Shown in pieces: positions 31,481 to 39,602 of a stretch of DNA of 39,602 nt. The stretch is from Faecalicoccus sp. (lineage in GTDB: Bacteria; Bacillota_I; Bacilli_A; Erysipelotrichales; Erysipelotrichaceae). Both the position numbers and the translations under genes were made by a program. The DNA lies in contig JAGAWH010000004.1 of assembly GCA_017941505.1 (NCBI GenBank), positions 1-39,602 of the forward strand, read 5' to 3'. The notes under the pieces were generated by a model that made no database searches, was not told where the DNA came from, and saw nothing but the letters and a program-made list of their open reading frames with translations. How positions within the stretch are numbered: the stretch's first letter is position 1; each line of letters begins with the position of its first letter.

Positions 31481-31615
31481 ATGTTGGAAATAGATAAAAC
31501 AGATTCCGAAATTTTGATGATTGCCGGAAAAAAAGATGAGGCATGGTCATCGAAATTATCGATTGGATACAGGGGTCATCCTAAGGATGCCCTTTTTTAC
31601 TATTCATTTGGGTAA
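31481..31615 (+). pseudogene. remnant of a BAAT-like alpha/beta hydrolase C-terminus
   Basis: A 44-codon open frame whose codons for SEILMIAGKKDEAWSS line up with APILMISSKHDAVWPS of the intact hydrolase at 29498 (residues 197-212), including the catalytic Asp. There is no ribosome-binding site, no nucleophile Ser and no His. A terminator lies inside its 3' part. It looks like the last trace of a second hydrolase gene that followed the second membrane protein. Confidence 0.55.
31571..31599 (+). terminator. rho-independent terminator
   Basis: AGGGGTCATCC-TAA-GGATGCCC forms a stem with a single bulged T, followed by TTTTTT (31593-31598). Confidence 0.8.
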
Positions 31616-31693
31616 TAGCGGTATACCGAAAAAGCAGTTTATCTTCGAAAAATGAATAGATATACTAAAAATAAGTTAAAGGAGGTTTACCTT

Positions 31694-32854
31694 ATGAATA
31701 CATTTACATACAGCTATCCTGTAAAAGTATATTTCGGTGAAAAGACTGCCGTTAATAATCTTCCTATGGAATTGTCTAAAGTAGGAAAGAATGTGCTTCT
31801 TGCGTATGGCGGTGGTTCTGTTAAGAAGAATGGAATATATGATGAATTGATGGGCATCTTAAAAGATGCCGGAAAGAATGTAACAGAATTTACCGGTATT
31901 ATGTCAAATCCTACCTACAGAAAGGTGCAGGAAGGAGCCAAACTTGCCAAAGAAAATCATATTGACTTTATCCTGGCAGTAGGCGGAGGTTCTGTGATTG
32001 ATTGCTGCAAGATTGTATCTGCCCAGGCAAAATCAGATCAGGATATCTGGGAAATGGAATATACCGATCATAAACAGCCTTCTGAATTTATTCCGATGGG
32101 AGCGGTTGTGACTGCCTTTGGAACAGGTGCTGAGATGAATAACGGTGCGGTTATCACAAATGAAGAAAAGATGTTGAAATCTGCACTTTGGGGTGCCTTC
32201 TACAGCTTTGCGATCTTAGATCCGGTATATACGATGACCATGCCGATCAAGCAGGTAATCTCAGGTGCATTTGACTCGCTTTCTCACAGTATGGAAACCT
32301 ATATGGGTTCTCCTCGTGAAGTCAATCTGTCGGATGAAATTAATGAAGCGACTCAGCGAAATATTATCCGCAATATTCGAGCTACTCTTAAAAATCCTCA
32401 GGATGTTCAGGCAAGAAGTGAACTAATCTGGGCTGCTGCGATGGCAGAAAACGGTATTTTGAAAATCGGAAAGGTAACCGATTTCCAATGCCACATGCTG
32501 GAACATCAGTTGGGCGCTTATACGGACTGTAACCATGGACAGGGGTTAGCTGTTTTACATCCGGTTCTTTATCGTCATATGATGCCTGAGGCAAATCATC
32601 AATTTGCACGTTTGGCAGTTGAAGTATGGAATATCGATCCATCCGGTAAAACGGAATCGGAACTCGCCGAATCATTTATTCAGGCACTGGCTGATTTTAT
32701 TAAGGAAATCGGTCTGCCGACAACTTTTGCGCAGATGAACATTCCTTCCAATACAGATTTCAAGGCGATTGCCGACAGTACTGTTCTTACCGGCGGATGC
32801 ACAAAGAAGTTTACCCGAGAAGAATTATTGGAAGTACTAAATGAGTGTAGATAA
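31694..32854 (+). CDS. iron-containing alcohol dehydrogenase (butanol dehydrogenase/YqhD type)
   Basis: 386 residues from the ATG at 31694 with AAAGGAGG upstream; an in-frame ATG at 31652 lacks a site. NAD(P)-binding Rossmann half with AVGGGSVIDCCK (95-106); metal-binding half with Asp194, His198 (GAFDSLSHSMETY), His267 (FQCHMLEHQ) and His281 (DCNHGQGLAV). This is the group III iron-dependent dehydrogenase that reduces aldehydes to alcohols, closest in type to BdhA/YqhD. First gene of a three-gene operon with two AKRs. Confidence 0.93.
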   Translation: MNTFTYSYPVKVYFGEKTAVNNLPMELSKVGKNVLLAYGGGSVKKNGIYDELMGILKDAGKNVTEFTGIMSNPTYRKVQEGAKLAKENHIDFILAVGGGSVIDCCKIVSAQAKSDQDIWEMEYTDHKQPSEFIPMGAVVTAFGTGAEMNNGAVITNEEKMLKSALWGAFYSFAILDPVYTMTMPIKQVISGAFDSLSHSMETYMGSPREVNLSDEINEATQRNIIRNIRATLKNPQDVQARSELIWAAAMAENGILKIGKVTDFQCHMLEHQLGAYTDCNHGQGLAVLHPVLYRHMMPEANHQFARLAVEVWNIDPSGKTESELAESFIQALADFIKEIGLPTTFAQMNIPSNTDFKAIADSTVLTGGCTKKFTREELLEVLNECR

Positions 32855-32864
32855 GGAGAGGTAT

Positions 32865-33710
32865 ATGGAGAATAGAATTACATTAAATAACGGGTATGTC
32901 ATCCCACAGCTTGGTTTTGGAACGATCAATCAATTCGGTGATCAAATTACCGATAATGTAGCGTATGCGCTTAATCATGGATACGATTTGATTGATACTG
33001 CCAACCGCTACAACAATGAAGTGGAAGTAGGCTTAGGATTAAAGAAATCCGGAAGAGCCAGAGAATCATATTTTCTTGAGACAAAATTAGGACCGACGCT
33101 CTATGAAAATGATCATGTGATTGATGATACATTAAAGCGTCTGGGTGTAGATTATATTGATGTCATGATCCTGCACCATCCGGTTAATAATTATATCTAT
33201 GCCTATAAGATGTTGGAAAAGGCATATAAAGAAGGAAAACTAAAGGCAATCGGAATCTCCAACTTTCCGGTGGAAAAGATTCAGGAAATACTGGATCAAT
33301 GTGAAATTGTACCGGCTATCATGCAGGTAGAATGTCATCCGTATTATCCGGCAGAAAAAGTTAAATCATTCTGTGATGAAAAAGGAATCAAATTACAGTC
33401 ATGGTTCCCGTTAGGGCATGGAAACAGTGATCTGTTAAATGAACCAATCATTCAAAAACTGGCTGAAAAATACGGTAAATCATCGGTTCAGATTATTTTA
33501 AGATGGCATACCCAGATGGGCTTCGCTCTTGTACCGGGAAGCCGTTCGCATGATCATATCTTAAGCAATGCGCAAATCTTTGATTTCAAGATGACGGATG
33601 AAGAAATGGATGAAATCGCATCGATTAACAGACACGAACCGTTTTTCAAGGTCACTCCGGAATCACTTCAAAGAGTAGCGACTACCAAATGTAAATTTGA
33701 GGAGGAATAA
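32865..33710 (+). CDS. aldo/keto reductase
   Basis: 281 residues from the ATG at 32865 with AAGGAGAGG upstream; an in-frame ATG at 32841 lies inside the previous gene. Complete tetrad: Asp44 (LIDTANRY), Tyr49, Lys74 (LETKLG), His104 (ILHHP). GISNFPVEK, VECHPYYP and LVPGSRSHDHI belong to the NADPH-binding side. It is of the classical AKR type (2,5-diketo-D-gluconate reductase-like). Middle gene of the alcohol-dehydrogenase operon; substrate unknown but probably an aldehyde or ketose. Confidence 0.92.
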   Translation: MENRITLNNGYVIPQLGFGTINQFGDQITDNVAYALNHGYDLIDTANRYNNEVEVGLGLKKSGRARESYFLETKLGPTLYENDHVIDDTLKRLGVDYIDVMILHHPVNNYIYAYKMLEKAYKEGKLKAIGISNFPVEKIQEILDQCEIVPAIMQVECHPYYPAEKVKSFCDEKGIKLQSWFPLGHGNSDLLNEPIIQKLAEKYGKSSVQIILRWHTQMGFALVPGSRSHDHILSNAQIFDFKMTDEEMDEIASINRHEPFFKVTPESLQRVATTKCKFEEE

Positions 33711-33712
33711 AT

Positions 33713-34582
33713 ATGGAGTATGTAACACTGAGTAATGGAATTAAGATGCCGATGGAAGGCTTCGGTGTCTTCCGTGTACCGGATAAAGAAGAATGTAAAC
33801 AATCCGTATTGAATGCCATTAAGATTGGATATCGTTTAATTGATACTGCAGCGTCATACGGTAATGAGGATGCCGTTGGTGAAGCCGTTCGTGAAGCAGT
33901 TGCGCAGGGAATCTGCACTCGTGAAGAGTTGTTTATCACATCGAAATTATGGGTTCAGGATCTGGAAAGTTATGAAACCGCAAAAGCCGGTATCGAAAGA
34001 TCTTTAAAGAATCTGGGATTGGATTATATAGATTTGTATCTTCAACATCAGGCTATGAAGGATTACTTCAGTGCATGGCGTGCCATGGAAGATGCATATA
34101 AGGAAGGTAAGATTCGCGCCATCGGTGTATCAAATTTCTATCCGAATATTTTAACTAATTTCTGCGAAACCGTAAAAATCAAACCGGCGGTCAACCAAAT
34201 TGAAACACATCCATACTATACTCAGGATTTGGCTCTTGAAACCGCAAAGTATTACGGTGTAACCGTTGAAGCATGGGCACCGCTTGGCGGCGGAAGATAT
34301 AATCCATTTGAAGAAGAAGCTTTTATCAAAATTGCCCAGGCACACGGTAAAACGGTAGGACAGGTCATTTTGAGATGGAATGTGCAGAGAGGTGTTGTGA
34401 TTATTCCGAAATCTACGCATCTTAACCGCATTCAGGAAAACTTTGATATTTGGGATTTTGAATTGACAGAAGAAGAGATGAAGACCATTTCTTCCTTTGA
34501 TATGGGTGCTTCGGGAAGTCGCGCTAAACATTTTGATCCGGATTTTGTCAGAATGTGCCTGGAAAGAAAAATTCACGATTAG
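33713..34582 (+). CDS. aldo/keto reductase
   Basis: 289 residues; GAGGAGGAAT is 5 bases before the ATG and overlaps the end of the previous gene. Complete tetrad: Asp44 (LIDTAASYG), Tyr49, Lys78 (ITSKLW), His112 (YLQHQAMKD). GVSNFYPNI, NQIETHPYY and VVIIPKSTHLNRI are typical of the 2,5-diketo-D-gluconate reductase-like AKRs. It lies 2 bp after the previous AKR, so it is translated in a coupled way; the two may have arisen by duplication but differ a good deal. Ends at the terminator 34587-34620. Confidence 0.93.
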   Translation: MEYVTLSNGIKMPMEGFGVFRVPDKEECKQSVLNAIKIGYRLIDTAASYGNEDAVGEAVREAVAQGICTREELFITSKLWVQDLESYETAKAGIERSLKNLGLDYIDLYLQHQAMKDYFSAWRAMEDAYKEGKIRAIGVSNFYPNILTNFCETVKIKPAVNQIETHPYYTQDLALETAKYYGVTVEAWAPLGGGRYNPFEEEAFIKIAQAHGKTVGQVILRWNVQRGVVIIPKSTHLNRIQENFDIWDFELTEEEMKTISSFDMGASGSRAKHFDPDFVRMCLERKIHD

Positions 34583-34586
34583 AAAT

Positions 34587-34620
34587 AAAAAACAGTCCAG
34601 TTTAAAAAGGACTGTTTTTT
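34587..34620 (+). terminator. rho-independent terminator, look-alike of 36425-36456
   Basis: The stem AACAGTCC / GGACTGTT (34591-34598 with 34609-34616) is flanked by A and T runs. Loop and arms share CAGTCC ... TTTAAAA-GGACTG with the terminator on the other side of the toxin-antitoxin pair. Confidence 0.9.
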
Positions 34621-34630
34621 AACTTCAAAA

Positions 34631-34659
34631 TTGAATAAAAACAATAATCAAGTTATAAT
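34631..34659 (+). promoter_or_regulatory. promoter of the AbiE-like toxin-antitoxin operon
   Basis: TTGAAT (34631-34636), exact 17-bp spacer, TATAAT (34654-34659); the first gene starts 29 bp later. Confidence 0.8.
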
Positions 34660-34688
34660 ACAAATATAAAGTTAAGAAGGAGGGACAC

Positions 34689-35648
34689 ATGGAGTATTTA
34701 TATCGTGTATTAGGTTATGAAACTGTCTATCAAGATGAAATACTGAAATCTATGCCGAGTTATATATGCTCCCGATATCGGTTGAGAAAGGTGACGATAG
34801 ACGGGAATCAGGCGATATTTGTCTATCCAAAAAATGAGCTTGATTCTGTGAATCACATAAGAAAACATATCGAACGAATTGAACGAGAAGTAAATGCACC
34901 TGCTGTACTGGTGCTCGATCGTTTAACGTATAGACAGAAGGAATATCTTCTGCGGGATCGGATTCCTTTTGTGGTTGACGGTAAACAAATATATCTTCCT
35001 TTTATGGCCGTTTATCTTCAAGAACGCTCAGACAGTGAGAGAATCAAGGTAAAGTCTTTGTTGCCGTCTGCTCAATTACTGCTTCTCCATTTTATTTATG
35101 AAGGGTGTAAAGGGATGTTAGCAAGTGATGCCTGTAAGGCTCTTTCTTTAACACCTATGTCAATATCCAGAGCATCCAGGCAGCTTGAAGAGATGAGGCT
35201 CATCACTATTCAGAAAAGGGGTGTACAGAAGGTTCTTATTTCCAATGAAACACCACAGAACCTTTTTAATACAGCTAAAAGCTTTTTGAATAGTCCTGTT
35301 AAGAGGATTATTTATGTTGACAAGAAAGAGATTCAAGAACAATTACTGAAAAGCGGAGAGTCTGCTTTAGCTGAATACTCTATGTTGAATCCTTCTGAGT
35401 TGGAATGTTATGCATCAGGTTCTATCTCAAGATGGGAAAAATATTCAACAAAAGAGCTGCAAAGTTCAAAAAATCAATGCGCTGTAGAATTATGGAGATA
35501 TGATCCTAAGATACTTTCAAAAGGGGATTGTGTCGATCGACTTTCTTTGGCTTTGTCACTTCAAGAGAATCACGATGAACGTGTAGAAGCAGTCACAGAG
35601 GATATCCTGAATGAATTATGGAGGGATATTAGTGATAAGAGGGATTGA
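34689..35648 (+). CDS. AbiEi/HTH-type antitoxin-like regulator
   Basis: 319 residues; GGAGGG 6 bases upstream. An N-terminal alpha/beta region (1-115) is followed by a winged HTH at about 135-180 (MLASDACKALSLTPMSISRASRQLEEMRLITIQKRG) and a C-terminal domain with SGESALAEYSML. This is the layout of the regulator that precedes AbiEii-type nucleotidyltransferases; in such type IV systems it represses the operon and opposes the toxin. It overlaps the following gene by 17 bp, typical of a coupled pair. The HTH is clear; naming as antitoxin comes from context. Confidence 0.75.
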   Translation: MEYLYRVLGYETVYQDEILKSMPSYICSRYRLRKVTIDGNQAIFVYPKNELDSVNHIRKHIERIEREVNAPAVLVLDRLTYRQKEYLLRDRIPFVVDGKQIYLPFMAVYLQERSDSERIKVKSLLPSAQLLLLHFIYEGCKGMLASDACKALSLTPMSISRASRQLEEMRLITIQKRGVQKVLISNETPQNLFNTAKSFLNSPVKRIIYVDKKEIQEQLLKSGESALAEYSMLNPSELECYASGSISRWEKYSTKELQSSKNQCAVELWRYDPKILSKGDCVDRLSLALSLQENHDERVEAVTEDILNELWRDISDKRD

Positions 35649-36390
35649 TAGTTTTCGAGAATGGTTTGAAGGCTATGAGAATCAGTATGTGATAATTGGT
35701 GGAACAGCTTGTGACCTTATTATGTCAAATGAAGGTCTGGATTTTCGTGCTACCAAAGATATAGATATGGTTTTGATTATCGAGATGATTAATTATGAAT
35801 TTGGAAAAAAATTATGGAAGTATATCACATCGGCGGGATATGAACATAAAAATAAAAGTGATGGTATGCCTCAATTCTACCGATTTACGAATCCTAAATC
35901 GAAAGAGTTTCCTTTTATGATTGAATTATTTTCAAGGCGACCAAATATGCTTTTTTTGCCTAAAGAGGCAATATTAACTCCACTTCCTATTGATGAAGGA
36001 ATCTCTAGTTTATCAGCAATATTGCTTAACGAGGATTATTATGCTTTTTTAAAAAATGGACGAATCCAGATAGATGGGGTAACTATTTTAGATGCTCCTT
36101 ATCTAATTCCGTTTAAAGCAAAAGCATGGCTTGATTTGTCCGCAAGAAAAGCTAGGGGTGAAAAAGTCGATAGCAAAAATATTCGGAAACATAAAAATGA
36201 TGTTTTTCGCCTTACGGAACTTCTCAATAGAGATATGCAAATGTCTGGACAAATGTCTGATGCGGTTCATAAGGATATGTCATACTTTATTGAGCAAATG
36301 AAACATGAAGAAATTGATCTGAAGCAGCTAAAGATTCGTGGAAAAACTAAAGAGGAAATTCTAAGCGATTTAGCTAAAATTTATCTCTAG
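35632..36390 (+). CDS. AbiEii-like nucleotidyltransferase toxin
   Basis: 252 residues from a GTG at 35632 (GGAGGG 7 bases upstream); an ATG at 35611 lacks a site. YVIIGGTACDLIM (19-31) then TKDIDMVL (41-48) are the helical GG and the DxD of a nucleotidyltransferase (Asp43, Asp45). ALNP-type C-terminal region with LIPFKAKAWLDL (a Lys-rich helix near residue 165) is as in AbiEii/AbiGii-like proteins, which add nucleotides to tRNA or other targets and stop growth. Paired with the regulator upstream. Probable role in phage or plasmid defence; inferred from family. Confidence 0.8.
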   Translation: MIRGIDSFREWFEGYENQYVIIGGTACDLIMSNEGLDFRATKDIDMVLIIEMINYEFGKKLWKYITSAGYEHKNKSDGMPQFYRFTNPKSKEFPFMIELFSRRPNMLFLPKEAILTPLPIDEGISSLSAILLNEDYYAFLKNGRIQIDGVTILDAPYLIPFKAKAWLDLSARKARGEKVDSKNIRKHKNDVFRLTELLNRDMQMSGQMSDAVHKDMSYFIEQMKHEEIDLKQLKIRGKTKEEILSDLAKIYL

Positions 36391-36424
36391 ATATAGTTGA
36401 AAATTTATTTGTTGAAACATAAAC

Positions 36425-36456
36425 ACCAGTCCGATGATTTAAAAGGACTGGTTTTA
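36425..36456. terminator. bidirectional terminator, look-alike of 34587-34620
   Basis: The stem ACCAGTCC / GGACTGGT (36425-36432 with 36445-36452) is followed by TTTTATTT. It can serve the toxin gene and, in reverse, the phosphatase gene ending at 36454. Confidence 0.75.
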
Positions 36457-37029
36457 TTTATAGCACTTGATAAAAGAGTGTTTGCCGTTGATAGATTCAA
36501 ATACCCGTATCTCGCAATTATGAGGCTTCGGCCTCCAATAGATTCCGTCGGGTTTATCCATTAAATAACCGCATAATGCCCGCATAATTCCTCCATGACA
36601 AGATATCAATACATTTTCATAAGGCATGGATTCAATCTCTTTGAGAAAAGAGGAAGCTCTTTTTGTCATGGATTCAATGGTCTCTACACTATCCGGTGCT
36701 TTAAAAAATTCCGGTAATGCCCAATAGAGTGACATCTTTAAACCCATGGATGTATATTTTTTCTGTTCATAAACTCCAAAGTCAGTTTCAATGATTCGCT
36801 TATCAATGATCACATCATTGATATCTACATTTCCGATAATCGATGCGGTTACGATGGCTCTTTGAAGCGGGCTGGCATATACCGCATCAAATTGAATGTC
36901 TCCAATTTTTTCGCGGGCTTCTTTTGCCTGCATGATACCTGTTTCGTTTAATGGCTCATCCGTTAATCCCTGCATTAATTTTTGTTTGTTTAAGCGGGTC
37001 TGTCCGTGTCTTGTGATCCAAATTTTCAT
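36454..37029 (-). CDS. histidine phosphatase family protein (phosphoglycerate mutase-like)
   Basis: 191 residues from the ATG at 37029. The phosphohistidine motif TRHGQT (His7) is followed by LNETGIMQAKEA, ASPLQRAI (Arg), Glu in ETDFG and the second His in ISCHGGIMRAL. Small cytoplasmic enzyme of the histidine phosphatase family (alpha-ribazole phosphatase / phosphoglycerate mutase-like); substrate unknown. I see no Shine-Dalgarno site, and a TATAAT (37036-37041, minus strand) ends 6 bases before the ATG, so the mRNA may start at or near the ATG. An upstream in-frame ATG at 37035 and further codons to 37053 are also possible. Confidence 0.85.
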   Translation of the reverse strand: MKIWITRHGQTRLNKQKLMQGLTDEPLNETGIMQAKEAREKIGDIQFDAVYASPLQRAIVTASIIGNVDINDVIIDKRIIETDFGVYEQKKYTSMGLKMSLYWALPEFFKAPDSVETIESMTKRASSFLKEIESMPYENVLISCHGGIMRALCGYLMDKPDGIYWRPKPHNCEIRVFESINGKHSFIKCYK

Positions 37030-37091
37030 GTGCATATTATAACGGATTTTCAAAGGTTTTGCGTATAATAAACGTAAAGGAATTACACAAT

Positions 37092-38042
37092 ATGAAAAAA
37101 ATCGCAGTTTTTATGAAGCTGGACAATGAGCAGAAAGAAAAGCTTGTAGGTGCTGCTAAGAAATATGGATACCAGGTCGATTTTTATCAGGATCAAAGGG
37201 ATTATCCTACCAATGAAGATGTAGAAATTCTTATCGGAAATACGGTAGATCAAATTGAAAAAAGTAAAAATTTAAAATGGATGCATCTCTATTTTGCCGG
37301 GGTTTCGGATGAAATATTAAAAAGGCTTCCTCAAACATGTCTTTTGACAAATTCTTCGGGAGCCTACGGTATTACGATCGCCGAACATATGATTATGCAG
37401 ACACTCATGATTCTAAGGGGTATGCCGGTATTCTTTGAAAGCGCAGTTAAACACGAATGGCATAAGCCGATAGGACAGACATCCATTAAAGATGCCCGTG
37501 TCACCGTACTTGGAGCAGGGGATATCGGAACCAACTACGCAAAGCGGATCAAAGCTTTTGAGCCAAAACAGATTATTGCCGTAAATCGAAGCGGTATCTC
37601 TAAAGAAGATATTTATGATCAGGTATATCCGATTTCAAAATTGGAAGAAGTATTACCTCATACCGATATATTGGCGATGAGTTTACCGGGAACACCGGAA
37701 ACGGATAAGATCATCAATGCACATACTTTGTCATTGATGCCAAAGGGCTCTTATATCATCAATGTCGGACGTGGTAACAGCATCGATGAAAAGGCATTGA
37801 TTGAAGCATTGAATTGGGATCATCTGGCAGGAGTTGCCTTAGATGTCTTTGAACAAGAGCCATTAGATAAAGATTCTGTTTTATGGGATACAAAGAATTT
37901 AATTATTACCCCGCATATGGCCGGACCGCATACCGAAATCCATGCCAATCGTTTAATCGTAGATATTTTCTGTGAAAATTTAGAGAATTATGAATTAAAT
38001 AAACCGTTAAAAAATATCGTAAACAGGAAATTAGGATATTAA
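37092..38042 (+). CDS. D-2-hydroxyacid dehydrogenase (copy 1)
   Basis: 316 residues from the ATG at 37092 with AAAGG 11 bases upstream; in-frame codons back to 37059 are probably not translated. NAD-binding GAGDIG (141-146), then the catalytic Arg227 (VGRGNS), Glu256 (EQEPL) and His275 (TPHMAG), as in D-2-hydroxyacid dehydrogenases. SSGAYGITIAEHM resembles the hydroxypyruvate/phosphoglycerate-like group. Tandem duplicate of the following gene; substrate unknown (a 2-keto acid is expected). Confidence 0.9.
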   Translation: MKKIAVFMKLDNEQKEKLVGAAKKYGYQVDFYQDQRDYPTNEDVEILIGNTVDQIEKSKNLKWMHLYFAGVSDEILKRLPQTCLLTNSSGAYGITIAEHMIMQTLMILRGMPVFFESAVKHEWHKPIGQTSIKDARVTVLGAGDIGTNYAKRIKAFEPKQIIAVNRSGISKEDIYDQVYPISKLEEVLPHTDILAMSLPGTPETDKIINAHTLSLMPKGSYIINVGRGNSIDEKALIEALNWDHLAGVALDVFEQEPLDKDSVLWDTKNLIITPHMAGPHTEIHANRLIVDIFCENLENYELNKPLKNIVNRKLGY

Positions 38043-38079
38043 TTATATAAAATAAAAGAAAGAGGAAGGAAGATAAGAA

Positions 38080-39030
38080 ATGAAAAAGATTGCCGTATTT
38101 TTAAAAGTAGATGACGTATTGAATCAAAAAATGATCGATGTGGCTAAAAAGTATGGATATCAGGTGGCATTTTATTCCAATCAACATGATTTTGAGCCTG
38201 ATGATGAGGTAGAAATTCTATTCGCAACTAATGCCGGATTGATTGAAAAATGTAAGAATTTAAAATGGATGGCTTTATTTTCTGCAGGGGTACCGGCAGC
38301 TGTATTGGAAAAATTACCGGCTGAGTGTTTCTTGACAAATTCTTCCGGAGCCTATGGGTTAACACTTGCCGAGCATATGGTGATGCAGACATTGATGATT
38401 ATCAGAGGAATGCCTGTTTATTTTGAAAGCTCTGTAAAACATGAGTGGCATAAGCCGGTGCCACAGATTTCCATTAAGGATGCCCGCGTGACCGTACTTG
38501 GAGCAGGGGATATCGGAACCAATTATGCCAAACGGATCAAAGCTTTTGAACCAAAACAGATTGTTGCCGTAAATCGCAGCGGTGTCTCCAAAGAAGAAGT
38601 ATATGATGAAGTATATCCGATTTCCAAATTAGAGGAAGTATTAGCGGATACGGATATTCTGGCCATGAGCTTACCGGGTACACCGGCCACAAAAAATATC
38701 ATCAATGAACATACTTTATCATTAATGCCAAAGGGCTCCTATCTTATCAATGTAGGACGTGGCAACAGCGTTGATGAACAGGCATTAATCGAAGCACTAA
38801 ACTCTGGTCATCTGGCAGGAGCAGCCTTAGATGTATTTGAAACAGAACCTCTGCCGACAGATTCATCATTATGGACAACGAAAAATCTGATTATTACTCC
38901 GCATGTGGCAGGCAATCAGACAGTACGCTATACACGTGAGAAAATCGTAGATATGTTCTGTGAAAATATTGAAAATATTGCGTTGGATAAGCCGTTAAAA
39001 TATACGGTCAACCGTAAATTGGGATACTAG
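38080..39030 (+). CDS. D-2-hydroxyacid dehydrogenase (copy 2)
   Basis: 316 residues; AGAGGAAGGA upstream. Same motifs as copy 1: GAGDIG, VGRGNS, ETEPL, TPHVAG. The two copies share long runs of identical amino acids in the cofactor domain, including a 30-base run of near-identical DNA around the GAGDIG codons, while their N-terminal 60 residues differ more. This points to tandem duplication, perhaps with gene conversion. It follows copy 1 by 37 bp and ends in a terminator, so both are probably one transcript. Confidence 0.9.
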   Translation: MKKIAVFLKVDDVLNQKMIDVAKKYGYQVAFYSNQHDFEPDDEVEILFATNAGLIEKCKNLKWMALFSAGVPAAVLEKLPAECFLTNSSGAYGLTLAEHMVMQTLMIIRGMPVYFESSVKHEWHKPVPQISIKDARVTVLGAGDIGTNYAKRIKAFEPKQIVAVNRSGVSKEEVYDEVYPISKLEEVLADTDILAMSLPGTPATKNIINEHTLSLMPKGSYLINVGRGNSVDEQALIEALNSGHLAGAALDVFETEPLPTDSSLWTTKNLIITPHVAGNQTVRYTREKIVDMFCENIENIALDKPLKYTVNRKLGY

Positions 39031-39055
39031 AAAAAGCTGCAATGTAGCTTTTTTT
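39031..39055 (+). terminator. rho-independent terminator of the dehydrogenase pair
   Basis: The stem AAAAAGCT / AGCTTTTT (39031-39038 with 39046-39053) has loop GCAATGT, followed by further T. Confidence 0.75.
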
Positions 39056-39105
39056 ATACAATATGTTATAGAACTAATTTAGAACAATATATAAAATTCT
39101 AATAA

Positions 39106-39134
39106 TTTTCAATAGTCTGGAATTGGATTATAGT
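39106..39134 (+). promoter_or_regulatory. candidate promoter of the metY leader
   Basis: TTTTCA (39106-39111), 17-bp spacer, TATAGT (39129-39134). Weak -35; the transcript would begin about 25 nt before the leader-peptide ATG. Confidence 0.4.
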
Positions 39135-39221
39135 ATCACTGTCAAATGAAAAGGAGGTGTTGAAGATGAAACGTAACGGATCTTGGAAAGAAAACCGCAT
39201 CATGTGTTGTCGAATGCTGAT

Positions 39222-39602
<381 letters not shown>

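Overview
The window reads as chromosomal DNA of a low-GC Gram-positive bacterium (Bacillota). Shine-Dalgarno sites are strong (AGGAGG-like), genes are tightly packed in short operons, rho-independent terminators are abundant, and sensing is done by TetR, HxlR and LysR regulators plus RNA leaders. The many NAD(P)H oxidoreductases, the flavin reductase, the GH78 glycosidase and the absence of respiratory genes suggest a fermentative, probably host-associated anaerobe. Erysipelotrichaceae is plausible, but the sequence alone does not prove it. I found no rRNA, tRNA, transposase or CRISPR array.

Layout. 1-3.6 kb: the end of an alpha-L-rhamnosidase-like gene, a 3-hydroxyacyl-CoA dehydrogenase-like gene, a small membrane protein and a tributyrin-type esterase. 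3.7-6.8 kb: an accessory patch with two unknown overlapping genes, a HipA-like kinase without HipB, an Imm5-like immunity protein and an orphan RelB-like antitoxin. 7.0-14.2 kb: MsrAB; a metallo-hydrolase/aldo-keto reductase (AKR) operon behind a MerR-type promoter; a LysR / CCG-domain Fe-S protein / diaminopropionate ammonia-lyase operon whose last gene has no start codon; a sugar O-acetyltransferase and two NTF2-like proteins. 14.3-22.4 kb: an MscS channel with large sensor domains, then an MMPL exporter with a secreted coiled-coil partner and a divergent TetR. 22.5-27.2 kb: a small unknown gene with HxlR, then a TetR operon of AKR, flavin reductase, a second AKR lacking catalytic residues, and a DUF4405 membrane protein. 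27.2-28.9 kb: a yybP-ykoY-type Mn2+ riboswitch in front of an SLC13/ArsB-like permease. 29-34.6 kb: a duplicated membrane-protein/hydrolase set with an ATC-hydrolase-like gene and a hydrolase remnant, then an iron-containing alcohol dehydrogenase and two AKRs. 34.6-36.5 kb: an AbiE-like toxin-antitoxin pair between two look-alike terminators. 36.5-39.6 kb: a histidine phosphatase, two tandem D-2-hydroxyacid dehydrogenases, and the start of metY behind a Cys-codon leader peptide with terminator/antiterminator.

Taken together, the window is dominated by carbonyl, redox and sulfur metabolism: five AKRs, an alcohol dehydrogenase, MsrAB, a flavin reductase and MetY. Several parts carry their own recognisable switch. 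The most informative are the metY attenuator, the Mn riboswitch on an unexpected transporter type, the start-less ammonia-lyase and the MerR-type promoter.
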